Source: an uncultured Collinsella sp. (GTDB taxonomy: Bacteria; Actinomycetota; Coriobacteriia; Coriobacteriales; Coriobacteriaceae). Taken from it: DNA of 30,461 bases. A program made the translations under genes and the position numbers. The notes beneath the pieces are model-generated. The model was not told the DNA's origin and did no database searches. It saw only the letters and a program-made list of their open reading frames with translations. Numbering within the stretch: position 1 is the first letter of the stretch; every line of letters begins with the position of its first letter. Shown here one piece after another: positions 7,828-18,633 of this stretch. The stretch spans positions 1 to 30,461 of the forward strand of contig CALHDP010000003.1 of the NCBI GenBank assembly GCA_938023085.1, read 5' to 3'.

Positions 7828-8733
7828 ATGCGGCCCGGTGGCACTCAGACAAAGCGCGGCGCCGCGGTGCGCATGCGACGCCGGCTGGGCCTGGCGCCTC
7901 GGGCGTACGCGCTGCTGTCGTGCTCGCTGGTGCTGGTCATGGCTGGCGTTTCTGCCTATGGCATGACCGTGCCGTCCATGATGCAGGCGCATGCCGCACG
8001 CGAACCGCGCGTGGGGCATGAGGTCAAAAGTGATCTGGGCACCACGACTGGATATGCTTGGGCAAGTGTGGTCGGGCATATTGTGTTTGGCACCGACGAT
8101 GCGGGCGGCGCCGAGGCCCCGGACAACGAAGTCACGCTTGCCAATGGCAAAACCATCGTGCTCACCAACACCAAGATCATCGATCGGTTGTCCAACAATA
8201 ACGTGGCGGCAACGGTGAATAAGGTCGAGCAGCAGAAGGAACAGGACGCCCAACAGTCCGGAAAGCCCGGTAGCTCGGATACTTCTGGCTCCGGCTCGGA
8301 TTCATCGAGTTCGGGCGGCGGCTCTGGGTCGGGTTCCTCTACCGGAGGGTCTGTAAACGGCGGCTCGACGAGCGGCAACACTGACAACGATGCAAACTCC
8401 GGTGGCCTTTCCGCTGCTGAGGAAGAGAGCATTCACAGTTGGCTTGTGACCAAGTACAACATGCTCGACGGCTATGTTTCTCGTGCCAATGACGTGGTCT
8501 CGACCTATAACTCTACGGGAGATCCCAGGCCGTGCGACAGCCTGGTCGGGGAGATGTTTGTCATTCGAGCCGAGTTCGGTCGTCAGACATTCTCGCCCCG
8601 GTCAAAGTGGTATCAGCAGTATGCCAATCTGTGGGGCTGTTACACCAACCTATGCCAATGGGTCGGCCATTACGGCGATGATGACGTCGCGCTCGGTAAC
8701 TTCAACAATAACGTGGCGGCGCTTGCCCTATGA
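7828..8733 (+). CDS. exported or membrane-anchored protein with Ser/Gly-rich linker, first gene of kinase/FHA operon
   Basis: Seen: 301 residues from the ATG at 7828, chosen for GGAGGAG 5 nt upstream. An in-frame ATG at 7771 has no ribosome-binding site and lies in the hairpin leader. A basic N-terminus (MRPGGTQTKRGAAVRMRRR) precedes a hydrophobic segment (about 27-46), giving a signal peptide or signal anchor. An extracytoplasmic region (about 50-140) contains NGKTIVLTNTKIIDRL. A Ser/Gly/Asn linker (about 145-195) leads to a C-terminal domain of about 100 residues with several Trp/Tyr and Cys residues (DPRPCDSL, WGCYTNLCQW). I recognise no family. Its stop overlaps the next start as ATGA, so it is translationally coupled to the kinase. 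Inference: a surface sensor or substrate working with the kinase. Confidence 0.8.
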   Translation: MRPGGTQTKRGAAVRMRRRLGLAPRAYALLSCSLVLVMAGVSAYGMTVPSMMQAHAAREPRVGHEVKSDLGTTTGYAWASVVGHIVFGTDDAGGAEAPDNEVTLANGKTIVLTNTKIIDRLSNNNVAATVNKVEQQKEQDAQQSGKPGSSDTSGSGSDSSSSGGGSGSGSSTGGSVNGGSTSGNTDNDANSGGLSAAEEESIHSWLVTKYNMLDGYVSRANDVVSTYNSTGDPRPCDSLVGEMFVIRAEFGRQTFSPRSKWYQQYANLWGCYTNLCQWVGHYGDDDVALGNFNNNVAALAL

Positions 8734-10574
8734 TGACCGATCTTGCATCCACCACACCACAATCGCTCGGTCGCGATCCCATGGTCGGCCTGCGCCTGGC
8801 GCGTGTCGACGGGTTTGAGCCGGCCATTGCGCTCGGTCAGGACGAGCTGCCTGCCTATCTGCGTCGTTTTACGATGCTGTTTGCCGACGATGCCACCATG
8901 CGCCGTGGCGGTATCGGCCGCGTGACGCGTGCTGTCAACGCCCAAGGCGAGGCCGTGGCACTCAAGCAGCTCATCTTGCCGACGCGCGATGAGTTTGATG
9001 ACGATGCCGCTCACGAGGCGCTGGTCGCCAAGTTCAAGGCGGCGTTTCGCGAGGAATACGAATGCCATCGCGCCCTTTCGGGCCTTAAGGGCTTTCCCCG
9101 CCTCTATGGCTGGGGCGAGGTCGACGGTGTGCCTGCAATTGTCATGGAATGGGTCGAGGGCGAGACGCTTGCCCGCTTGCGTTCGCGACTTGCCGTGGAC
9201 GATGCCGGACGCCTGTCGCCGCTTGTGGCGGCGCGTCTGGGTCGCGACCTGTTCGATCTGCTCTGCCGCATGAGCCTGGTGGGCGAGGGCTTTGTCCATC
9301 GCGATATCTCGCCCGCTAATATTATGGTGCGCACGGCGCGTCTACCGCTTGACCGGCAGCTTGCCGAGGGCACCTTTGACCTGTGCCTGATCGACTTTGG
9401 CTCGTCGCTGGCGCTTGAGCCTGCGTCGGCCGTGGCCGGTACCGGCGGCAAGGCGTCGTTTACGGAGCGTTATGCCACGCTGCGTCGCGCGACGGTTGCC
9501 TATGCCCCGCCCGAGATGCTCACCGACGATATTCCCGACCTGCGCGCTTTGCGTATGTCGCCGGCGATTGACGTTTATGCCGCGGCAAGCACGGTTTACG
9601 AGCTCATTGCCGGCGTCGTGCCATACGAAGCCGCGCCGAGCACTTCGGGCACCTCGGGTTCGCGCAAAAAGACGCGCGACATCGCGAGCCCCTACCGTCT
9701 CAAGATGGACGCGCGGCCCGACTATCCCATTGGTGCCCATGCGCCCGGTTGCGATTTGACTCAGCTGCTTCGTCGTGAGCCCGATGTGGCGCTCGCCGCG
9801 GCCGAGCAGGCCCAGCAGCTAGGGCTTGAGCCGGATTCCGAAGAGCTACGCGATGCGCTGGCGTTTGTCGATGCCCAGCTGTTCGACGTGGTGATGGCCT
9901 GTCTGTCCAGCCATCAAAAAGATCGTCCCGAGCCGGCGGCGGTCGAGGCGGCGCTCTCGGCGTTTTGTGACCACTATGCGCAAAATGTCGGTCGTTCGCT
10001 CCGCGGCGAGCCGCTCACGCCGTGCCCCATGGATGCGTCTGGCCGCGCGGTTCGTCGCGCGCTGATGGTCGGCGCGACGGTCGTCTGTGGCGTGGTTTGG
10101 GCTGTGGTCGTGGTTTCGGCCGCGCTGCTGGCGTCGGGCGCTCGCGTGACGGCGACTTTGGGATCGCTCGTGTGGTCTGGGTCGCTACCGGGTATTATTG
10201 CCGCACTGGCGTTGGCGCTGCCAGGCATAGCCGGCGTTGCCGCGGGGGCACTTGCGCGTGATCGGCGCTCGGGGTTCCTGCAGGGCGTGCTTGCGCTTTC
10301 TGCCTGCGAGGTTCCGGTGCTGGTTGTGGCTGCATGTAGCGTATTTTTCCAACGCGCCGTGATGGGCGGCCTTGTTGCCGCTCTGGTTGCAACCTATACG
10401 CTTACGTGGTTTTTGCTTGCGATGGGCTTTGCCTTTGAACTTCCCGTTTCGGCACCGCGACGCACAAAAGCCCAGATGGCGACTCCGCTTGCCGGTGGAG
10501 CCGCAGCTGCCTGTACTTTTGGCGGACCTGTCGAAGTATCGTCCGATTCTATTTCTACGACCAAGGAGGCCTAG
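8730..10574 (+). CDS. atypical Ser/Thr protein kinase with multi-pass C-terminal membrane domain
   Basis: Seen: 614 residues; ATG at 8730 overlaps the upstream stop (ATGA), and a second ATG follows directly. The kinase domain is divergent but complete. The glycine loop is RRGGIGRV (58-65), with VALK lysine K79 and a long helix-C region containing EEYECHR. The catalytic loop is HRDISPANI (H190, D192), DFG is D222-G224, and YAPPEM is the APE equivalent. A Ser/Gly/Lys insert (about 305-320) lies in the C-lobe. From about residue 435 to 570 there are four or five hydrophobic segments, then a Ser/Thr-rich tail. There are no PASTA repeats. It differs from the kinase at 520-2373 in having an intact HRD. 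Inference: it phosphorylates the FHA-domain partner encoded 3 nt downstream, with the upstream exported protein as its outer component. Confidence 0.9.
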   Translation: MMTDLASTTPQSLGRDPMVGLRLARVDGFEPAIALGQDELPAYLRRFTMLFADDATMRRGGIGRVTRAVNAQGEAVALKQLILPTRDEFDDDAAHEALVAKFKAAFREEYECHRALSGLKGFPRLYGWGEVDGVPAIVMEWVEGETLARLRSRLAVDDAGRLSPLVAARLGRDLFDLLCRMSLVGEGFVHRDISPANIMVRTARLPLDRQLAEGTFDLCLIDFGSSLALEPASAVAGTGGKASFTERYATLRRATVAYAPPEMLTDDIPDLRALRMSPAIDVYAAASTVYELIAGVVPYEAAPSTSGTSGSRKKTRDIASPYRLKMDARPDYPIGAHAPGCDLTQLLRREPDVALAAAEQAQQLGLEPDSEELRDALAFVDAQLFDVVMACLSSHQKDRPEPAAVEAALSAFCDHYAQNVGRSLRGEPLTPCPMDASGRAVRRALMVGATVVCGVVWAVVVVSAALLASGARVTATLGSLVWSGSLPGIIAALALALPGIAGVAAGALARDRRSGFLQGVLALSACEVPVLVVAACSVFFQRAVMGGLVAALVATYTLTWFLLAMGFAFELPVSAPRRTKAQMATPLAGGAAAACTFGGPVEVSSDSISTTKEA

Positions 10575-10577
10575 GTC

Positions 10578-11516
10578 ATGGCATCTCAAGTTGAGCTCAC
10601 CCCATGCGGGGCCATGTTTGACATCTTTAAGCGCGCGGCGCATCTGAGCCATATCGAGCTGTGCGGCTTGGTGCTTTCGTCCCGTCCGCTCGCCGACGGC
10701 CGCAGCCCGCAGAGCCGAGCCGCCGATCGCTCTTGGGTTTCCCGCTTTATCGTTCGCGCGCCGGTCGGCACGCTTCAGCAGCGCTACTTTGCCGAATACG
10801 GTACCTCGGCTGCGCGTATTATGTCGCAACTGGCCCTGCGCCAGCGCAATCCCATGGACTCCACGGCTGTGATCAATATGGTGTGCGGTTCTGCAGGTGA
10901 ACCGATGGTACGCGCGCTCGAAGAGTGCCACCAGGACACGAATCTCTATCGCAACGCGCTCGATCGCCTGTCCCAGGCGGCGGAACTCATGCCCGCCGAG
11001 CGCGCCGAGGCTGTGCTGGTGCTGTTTGTCGCCGTCGGTTGTTCGGCGGATGTGCGGTCCTCGGTGAACTATGCCATCGACTACGCGCACGCGACCTGTG
11101 GCGGAGGCACCTCCACGCCGCGTTCGCTTGGCATGTCGATGACCGCGGGCGAATGCGAACCCGCCCCGGCGCACCCCTTGGGCTTGCTGCGCGTGCAAAA
11201 CAGTTTTGTCGTGAGCGCCCCGCGCTGGATTCAGCCGAGTGAGCAGGGTGTTGAGATTGGCGCGCTGGCCACTGGTGAGGGCGATATTACCGACGTCGGC
11301 GACGATGTCTCGGCCCGCCATGCCCATATCTGGTGCGATGCTCAAAATATCTGGCACGTCGAGGACTTGTCGTCCACCAACGGAACCGTGGTGGTAAACG
11401 GGGCCACGCGCGTCTGCATTCAGGTCGAGCCCGGCCGTTCCGCCCAACTCAATCCCGGCGACGAGCTCAAGCTCGGCGAATCCACTACCTACGCCATCCT
11501 CTTCGGTGCTCTCTAG
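10578..11516 (+). CDS. FHA-domain protein, third gene of kinase operon
   Basis: Seen: 312 residues from the ATG at 10578, with AAGGAGG about 9 nt upstream overlapping the end of the kinase gene. The last 90 residues or so are an FHA domain: a core of the form GD(D)VSARHAHI (conserved S-x-x-H), WHVEDLSSTNGTVVVNG (conserved STNGT loop), and a final beta strand ending YAILFGAL. The N-terminal 200 residues (about 1-205) are a domain I do not recognise, rich in helices, with the segment SRPLADGRSPQSRAADRSWVSRF. Known: FHA domains bind phosphothreonine peptides. Inference: it reads the phosphorylation state set by the kinase encoded just upstream. The stop codon is embedded in a palindromic element (11515-11551). 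Confidence 0.85.
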   Translation: MASQVELTPCGAMFDIFKRAAHLSHIELCGLVLSSRPLADGRSPQSRAADRSWVSRFIVRAPVGTLQQRYFAEYGTSAARIMSQLALRQRNPMDSTAVINMVCGSAGEPMVRALEECHQDTNLYRNALDRLSQAAELMPAERAEAVLVLFVAVGCSADVRSSVNYAIDYAHATCGGGTSTPRSLGMSMTAGECEPAPAHPLGLLRVQNSFVVSAPRWIQPSEQGVEIGALATGEGDITDVGDDVSARHAHIWCDAQNIWHVEDLSSTNGTVVVNGATRVCIQVEPGRSAQLNPGDELKLGESTTYAILFGAL

Positions 11517-11551
11517 CCGGCAGATAGGGACGTTCCTTTTCTCTGCCGGCT
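11515..11551. repeat. palindromic REP-like element containing GGGACGTTCC
   Basis: AGCCGGCAG (11515-11523) pairs perfectly with CTGCCGGCT (11543-11551) around a loop carrying AGGGACGTTCC. A related word, GGGGACACTCC, follows at 11552-11562. The left arm overlaps the TAG of the FHA gene. A second hairpin containing GGGGACGTTC occurs at 17251-17281. The shared core and the position over stop codons suggest a dispersed repeat or a transcript-end element. Confidence 0.45.
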
Positions 11552-11626
11552 GGGGACACTCCTTGGCGCGCCAGAGCCGGTCGCCCGGGGATGGAGGGGC
11601 CATTTTGGCCCTTGGCGGTCACCCGA

Positions 11627-11640
11627 GGTAAACCTTTACC
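11627..11640. promoter_or_regulatory. dyad operator candidate upstream of the PFOR promoter
   Basis: GGTAAA-CC-TTTACC has perfect 6-nt arms and is centred about 50 nt upstream of the -10 at 11680. That position suits an activator or repressor. I do not recognise the cognate regulator. Confidence 0.35.
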
Positions 11641-11679
11641 GCCCGCCTATATTTGTCGAAATTACACTTAACGGCGGGG

Positions 11680-11685
11680 TACAAT
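11680..11685 (+). promoter_or_regulatory. -10 box (TACAAT) for PFOR
   Basis: TACAAT directly after GGGG. The possible -35 words TTGTCG (21-nt spacing) and TTACAC (12-nt spacing) are both badly spaced, so the promoter probably needs an activator or an extended -10. Confidence 0.5.
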
Positions 11686-11687
11686 AA

Positions 11688-11966
11688 ACCCGCATGCGGA
11701 TTTCCGTTGCGGGCGCTTCCCATCGCCGGGGCGTGCCCGGGAGCATCCGGCATGCGGCCTTTGCGGCGCTCGGTCATGTGCAAGACGGGCGGTCGGGTCT
11801 GTGGGGTGCATCAGTTGCCCCTCGCCTCGGCATGTCTTCTCTCCACGCCACGTACCTGCTGCTGAGCCTGCCTGCCAGATGATTGGAAGCAACAGCGTAA
11901 ATCCCATCACGCCAACATCCCGGCGATCGCCGGGGCCTGTATACCTATATGAGAGGAGAGGGGTAT
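11688..11966 (+). ncRNA. long structured 5' leader of the PFOR gene (unassigned RNA element)
   Basis: About 275 nt lie between the expected transcript start and the PFOR ATG. It opens with a long stem, 11690-11701 pairing with 11745-11757 (12 pairs with one bulged G), which encloses a second GC-rich stem (GCTTCCC with GGGAGC). A third pairing, GTTGC with GCAAC, can close across 11815-11895. It ends with a perfect 16-nt palindrome (11919-11934) about 30 nt before the start codon. I compared it by eye with TPP, cobalamin, SAM, THF, glycine and T-box signatures and found no match. Short frames inside it lack ribosome-binding sites. It may be a cis-regulatory leader or a separate small RNA. Confidence 0.45.
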
Positions 11967-15506
<3,540 letters not shown>

Positions 15507-15516
15507 GTCTCCCACC

Positions 15517-15641
15517 GCAGGATCTGAGGGCTAACCTTCGCGGACGTCCTCGGACATGAAAGAACCCCCGCTGCGCACTACGTGCGGCGGGGGTTCTTTC
15601 GTCCTACGGAGTGTCCGCGAAGGTTAGCCCTCAGATCCTGC
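15517..15641. terminator. nested 125-nt inverted repeat with an internal terminator hairpin
   Basis: The outer arms, 15517-15545 and 15613-15641, are perfect 29-nt inverted repeats. Inside, GAAAGAACCCCCGC (15558-15571) pairs with 15587-15600, with a CGCAC/GTGCG apex and a 3-nt loop; this inner hairpin resembles an intrinsic terminator and lies about 50 nt after the PFOR stop. An 11-nt direct repeat, ACGTCCTCGGA, occurs at 15544-15554 and 15649-15659, with a one-base variant at 15600-15610. Inner part: transcription terminator. Outer part: probably a repeat element. Confidence 0.7.
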
Positions 15642-16162
15642 TACGACTACGTCCTCGGATTGTGTGGGCGGATGAAGGACGTAGTTGGCCGGGTATTCCG
15701 TCCCCCTTCGCTGTTTCGCGGCTTTGCCGCGAAACCTCGCGCCACTTTGGGGATGGATGGGGGACTTGGCTGTTGCCGCCTTTTCGGAGCTCTTCTTTAT
15801 TCCTTTTGCTGGATGAAAAGCCCCTTGTTTTTGCAGGGGTGCATACTCGACTTATTAGTGCATAGAATCTCGTATAGTGCGAGTAAGATATTGTGCTGTC
15901 CGTTTTGTGTTTAGCAGAGATGTAGTTTGCATAATCTGGCATAATCCTCGCTGCATTTAAATAAAGTCGCACGTAAATGGCGTAGATATGTCTGAGCTGG
16001 GGTTCTGTACGCTGAGCGGATAAAAACGACCGTTCACCGTTCCGCTATTTTCAAAATGAATAAAATGAGCGATAAAGAGAATATAAACCTTAATAAACTC
16101 GCGTATCGCACGGACGCGGGTTATTAATGGGTTGTAGGCCTTTTACAGAAAGGATTCCAGCA
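15642..16162. other. 520-nt non-coding spacer between PFOR and arcC
   Basis: I see no credible gene; the frames present have no ribosome-binding site and no family-like sequence. The left part holds two perfect hairpins: ACTACGTCC/GGACGTAGT (15646-15685) and GTTTCGCGGC/GCCGCGAAAC (15713-15735). From about 15840 the DNA becomes markedly AT-rich. It contains a direct repeat GCATAATCY at 15929-15937 and 15939-15947 (10-nt period), a tandem ACCGTTC pair near 16028-16043, and a dyad at 16090-16127. This is the probable regulatory region of arcC. Confidence 0.6.
16090..16127. promoter_or_regulatory. large dyad upstream of arcC
   Basis: TTAATAAACTCGCG (16090-16103) and CGCGGGTTATTAA (16115-16127) form an imperfect inverted repeat with one bulge around an 11-nt spacer. 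It ends 35 nt before the arcC ATG. No T-run follows, so an operator or 5' leader stem is more likely than a terminator. Confidence 0.4.
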
Positions 16163-17125
16163 ATGTCTAAGCCTCTTGGCAAGCCCGATCGTATTGTCGT
16201 CGCCCTTGGCGGCAACGCCCTCGGCAACAACCCCGTCGAGCAGATCGAGGCCGTGAGCAACACCGCCCACGCTCTCCTCGGTCTCATCGAGCAGGGCAAC
16301 GAGATCATCATCACCCACGGCAACGGCCCGCAGGTCGGCATGATCCAGAACGCTTTCGCCGCTGCCCACGATGCCATCGGTACCCCCGAGATGCCGCTGC
16401 CCGAGTGCGGCGCCATGTCCCAGGGCTACATTGGTTATCACCTGCAGCAGGGCATCGGCCGCGAGATGCACAAGCGCTATAAGCGTTGGCACGCCGCCAC
16501 CGTCGTCACCCAGATCGAGTGCGACCCCGACGATCCCGCGTTCAAGAACCCGACCAAGCCGATCGGCCCCTTCTATACCGAGGAGCAGGCCAAGGAGTTC
16601 ATGGCCGAGGACCCCTCCAAGGTCTTCGTCGAGGATTCCGGCCGCGGCTGGCGTCGCGTCGTCGCTTCCCCCGATCCCAAGAAGATCGTCGAGGCCGACT
16701 CCATCCTCAACCTGCTCGACAACGAGTTCATCGTCATCGCCTGCGGTGGCGGCGGCATCCCCGTCGTCCGCGACTACGAGAACAAGGGCTGCTACAAGGG
16801 CGTTCCCGCCGTCATCGACAAGGACCTGGGCGGCGAGCTGCTGGCCGAGGACTGCGACGCCGACGTTCTGTTCCTGCTGACCGCCGTTGAGCATGTCGCC
16901 ATCAACTTTGGCAAGCCCAACCAGGAGGAGCTCGAGGACCTCACCGCCGATGAGGCCGAGCGCCTGGCCGACGAGGGCCAGTTCGGCAAGGGTTCCATGG
17001 AGCCCAAGGTTCGCGCTGCCATCAAGTTCGCCCGTTCCCGCAAGGGCCGCACCTGCATCATCGGCGCTCTGGACAAGGCTGCCGAGACCATGGCCGGTCT
17101 CTCCGGTACCCGCATCCACGAGTAG
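16163..17125 (+). CDS. arcC: carbamate kinase
   Basis: Transfers the phosphate of carbamoyl phosphate to ADP, giving ATP plus carbamate (then CO2 and NH3); it is the last step of the arginine deiminase, agmatine or ureide catabolic pathways. Seen: 320 residues from the ATG at 16163, with AAAGGA 8 nt upstream; an upstream in-frame ATG at 16127 lies in the leader dyad. Family motifs include VVALGGNALG near the N-terminus, ITHGNGPQVG, the ACGGGGIPVV stretch, AVIDKDLGGELLA, and the C-terminal GSMEPKVRAA. The length is normal. No arginine deiminase or ornithine carbamoyltransferase lies in this window, so the carbamoyl phosphate source is elsewhere. A strong terminator follows at 17191-17224. Codon bias suggests high expression. 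Confidence 0.97.
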   Translation: MSKPLGKPDRIVVALGGNALGNNPVEQIEAVSNTAHALLGLIEQGNEIIITHGNGPQVGMIQNAFAAAHDAIGTPEMPLPECGAMSQGYIGYHLQQGIGREMHKRYKRWHAATVVTQIECDPDDPAFKNPTKPIGPFYTEEQAKEFMAEDPSKVFVEDSGRGWRRVVASPDPKKIVEADSILNLLDNEFIVIACGGGGIPVVRDYENKGCYKGVPAVIDKDLGGELLAEDCDADVLFLLTAVEHVAINFGKPNQEELEDLTADEAERLADEGQFGKGSMEPKVRAAIKFARSRKGRTCIIGALDKAAETMAGLSGTRIHE

Positions 17126-17190
17126 TCTCTACTCTGTTGTCTCTCTCGTGGGCGCCAGGCAAAGCGCCCACAAACTAGCCTCTCTTCATG

Positions 17191-17224
17191 AGCCCCGCAG
17201 TCCGCTCCGACTGCGGGGCTTTTG
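17191..17224 (+). terminator. intrinsic terminator of arcC
   Basis: AGCCCCGCAGTC (17191-17202) pairs with GACTGCGGGGCT (17209-17220) around a 6-nt loop, followed by TTTTG. It lies 65 nt after the arcC stop. Confidence 0.9.
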
Positions 17225-17250
17225 TTTCAACCCGGCGCTTAGGTATTCAC

Positions 17251-17281
17251 CTAGTCATTGGGGACGTTCTTAAACGACTAG
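17251..17281. repeat. short palindromic element containing GGGGACGTTC
   Basis: CTAGTC (17251-17256) and GACTAG (17276-17281) flank ATTGGGGACGTTCTT. The right arm overlaps the stop codon of the minus-strand C39-like gene. The core matches the element at 11515-11551. Confidence 0.4.
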
Positions 17282-18279
17282 TAGTAGGCCCACATGGCTT
17301 CGACTTCGTTGAGGACCTCTACGACGCCCCAGCGACGGGCGCTGCGGCTGGCCGAGTTGGGGTCGTAGACGCCAATCTGGTTGGCATCGTCGATGCCGTA
17401 GAGCACGATGTAGTGGCCTACGTTGGTAAACGTACCGGGGCGCACTGCGGCGATGACGGGCGCACCCGAGCGAAGTGCTTGGGTAATCGATTCGCGATCG
17501 TTATAGAGCTGTGTCCCGTTGAGCCCCAGCTGCCACGCACCGCCTGTCATAAACGACCACTCGGTGGCACCAGTGGGGGCGTAGTTGCCGGCTTCGGCCA
17601 GTGCGCATATATCGACCGGTGTCTTATCGGTGTGGCCGGTCTTAAAGATATAGACCATGGTGAGGCAAGTGGGACCGCAAGCGTTTTCGCGAATAGTGCC
17701 ACCGGCATAGGGCAGCTCCGACCATGCGGGGTCAATTTGGTAGATGTGGGGCATGGTGCCGGCCTGCCATTGCGAGCGTGGGGTCGAGAACGCAAAGGAG
17801 TAACCGGGCGCGACGGGAGCTTTAAGCAGCTTGTCCTCGGCAGTGGGCTCAAGACCGGCTGATCCGTGGGAGATGCAGGATCCCAAAAACACAAAGACGA
17901 GGCAGGCGGCGATGGAGCAAAGCGCAAGGCGTAGGCGGCGGGCCGGAAGCGCGTAGCTTGTGGTGTGCGACGCGGGGTGAGGGGCGGAATTGCCGCGATC
18001 GCGTTGAGGTCGCGAAAAGGAGCGCTTGACGTAGTAGTCGGTCTTATGCCGATCGTAGCGGCGTGGCTGCGATGTGTCGGTCTGGCGTTGGCGTGTGCTC
18101 GTACTCACGCGGTCTGACTGCTGCACGGTACGGCTTTGTTGCCGCGAAGAAGCCCCGAGCTGCTCTTGGGGGCGCTGCGGGTTGTCGTTGTCGGAGGTGC
18201 TTCTGGGCGTTGGCATGGTGCGGCCGGCAAGGCGCACGCTTTGTGGCCGTTGGTCGCCGTCATTGTATCCGTATGCCAT
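17278..18279 (-). CDS. membrane-tethered C39-like (papain-fold) peptidase
   Basis: Seen: 333 residues from the ATG at 18279, chosen for AAGGTG 6 nt upstream; a GTG three codons earlier is less well placed. The first 110 residues are a Gln/Arg/Ser/Thr-rich, probably disordered cytoplasmic tail. A membrane helix follows at about 116-136 (LRLALCSIAACLVFVFLGSC), then an outside domain. This has the C39_2-type features: NACGPTCLTMVY with candidate nucleophile C201, GHYIVLYGID with H289, and VYDPNS with D306. Known: C39-like domains (PF13529) are cysteine peptidases or related hydrolases, often acting on the cell surface; there is no ABC exporter here, unlike bacteriocin-processing C39. The substrate is unknown. 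It is transcribed towards arcC as a single gene. Confidence 0.85.
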   Translation of the reverse strand: MAYGYNDGDQRPQSVRLAGRTMPTPRSTSDNDNPQRPQEQLGASSRQQSRTVQQSDRVSTSTRQRQTDTSQPRRYDRHKTDYYVKRSFSRPQRDRGNSAPHPASHTTSYALPARRLRLALCSIAACLVFVFLGSCISHGSAGLEPTAEDKLLKAPVAPGYSFAFSTPRSQWQAGTMPHIYQIDPAWSELPYAGGTIRENACGPTCLTMVYIFKTGHTDKTPVDICALAEAGNYAPTGATEWSFMTGGAWQLGLNGTQLYNDRESITQALRSGAPVIAAVRPGTFTNVGHYIVLYGIDDANQIGVYDPNSASRSARRWGVVEVLNEVEAMWAYY

Positions 18280-18633
18280 TCGAATCACCTTGCCTCATGT
18301 GTAACTTGTCTATCCTACATAAAAAGATGCACGACACATGGGCATGTGCGCCAAAAGCCTGACAAATGGTATGAACGTTGCCGCGCCGCGCGCCAAGCGT
18401 CACGGCAGCAGGCATTCAAAAGCAGACAAGATGAAAGCGTCCAAGACGAATGACGTCTCCCGCCGTTCGTCCCAAAAACGGTGCCGCTCGTTTTGCAGTT
18501 CTGCCTTCGGTCGAGCTGCGAGCGGCGCTGCTGCGCCAAGGCCGTATCTTAAAGCCATGGAATAAAAGCGCGCGGCAAAACGGACCGCGCAAGGGGTGAC
18601 GCCAAGGGCGTCAAAAAGGAAAGGAGGGGAACA
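18280..18633. other. 354-nt divergent spacer between the C39-like gene and the permease
   Basis: I see no gene. The part near 18300-18345 is AT-rich and probably holds the promoter of the minus-strand peptidase (TAGGAT on the minus strand near 18310, weak). Two perfect short hairpins lie just before the permease: GCGCGG/CCGCGC (about 18569-18590) and GACGCC-AAG-GGCGTC (about 18598-18612), followed by AAAAAGGAAAGGAGGGG, which supplies the ribosome-binding site. The hairpins may form a leader structure. Confidence 0.45.

Noticed and set aside
11790..11905. TPP riboswitch before the TPP-dependent PFOR gene
   Set aside because: Words such as GGGGTGC, CTGAG and CAGCGTA hint at it, but the conserved CUGAGA and ACCUGAUC...GGGAA cores are not in the right order or spacing.
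15582..15972. Small frames on both strands in the PFOR-arcC spacer
   Set aside because: No ribosome-binding sites, they start inside a terminator hairpin, and the translations show no domain or coding bias.
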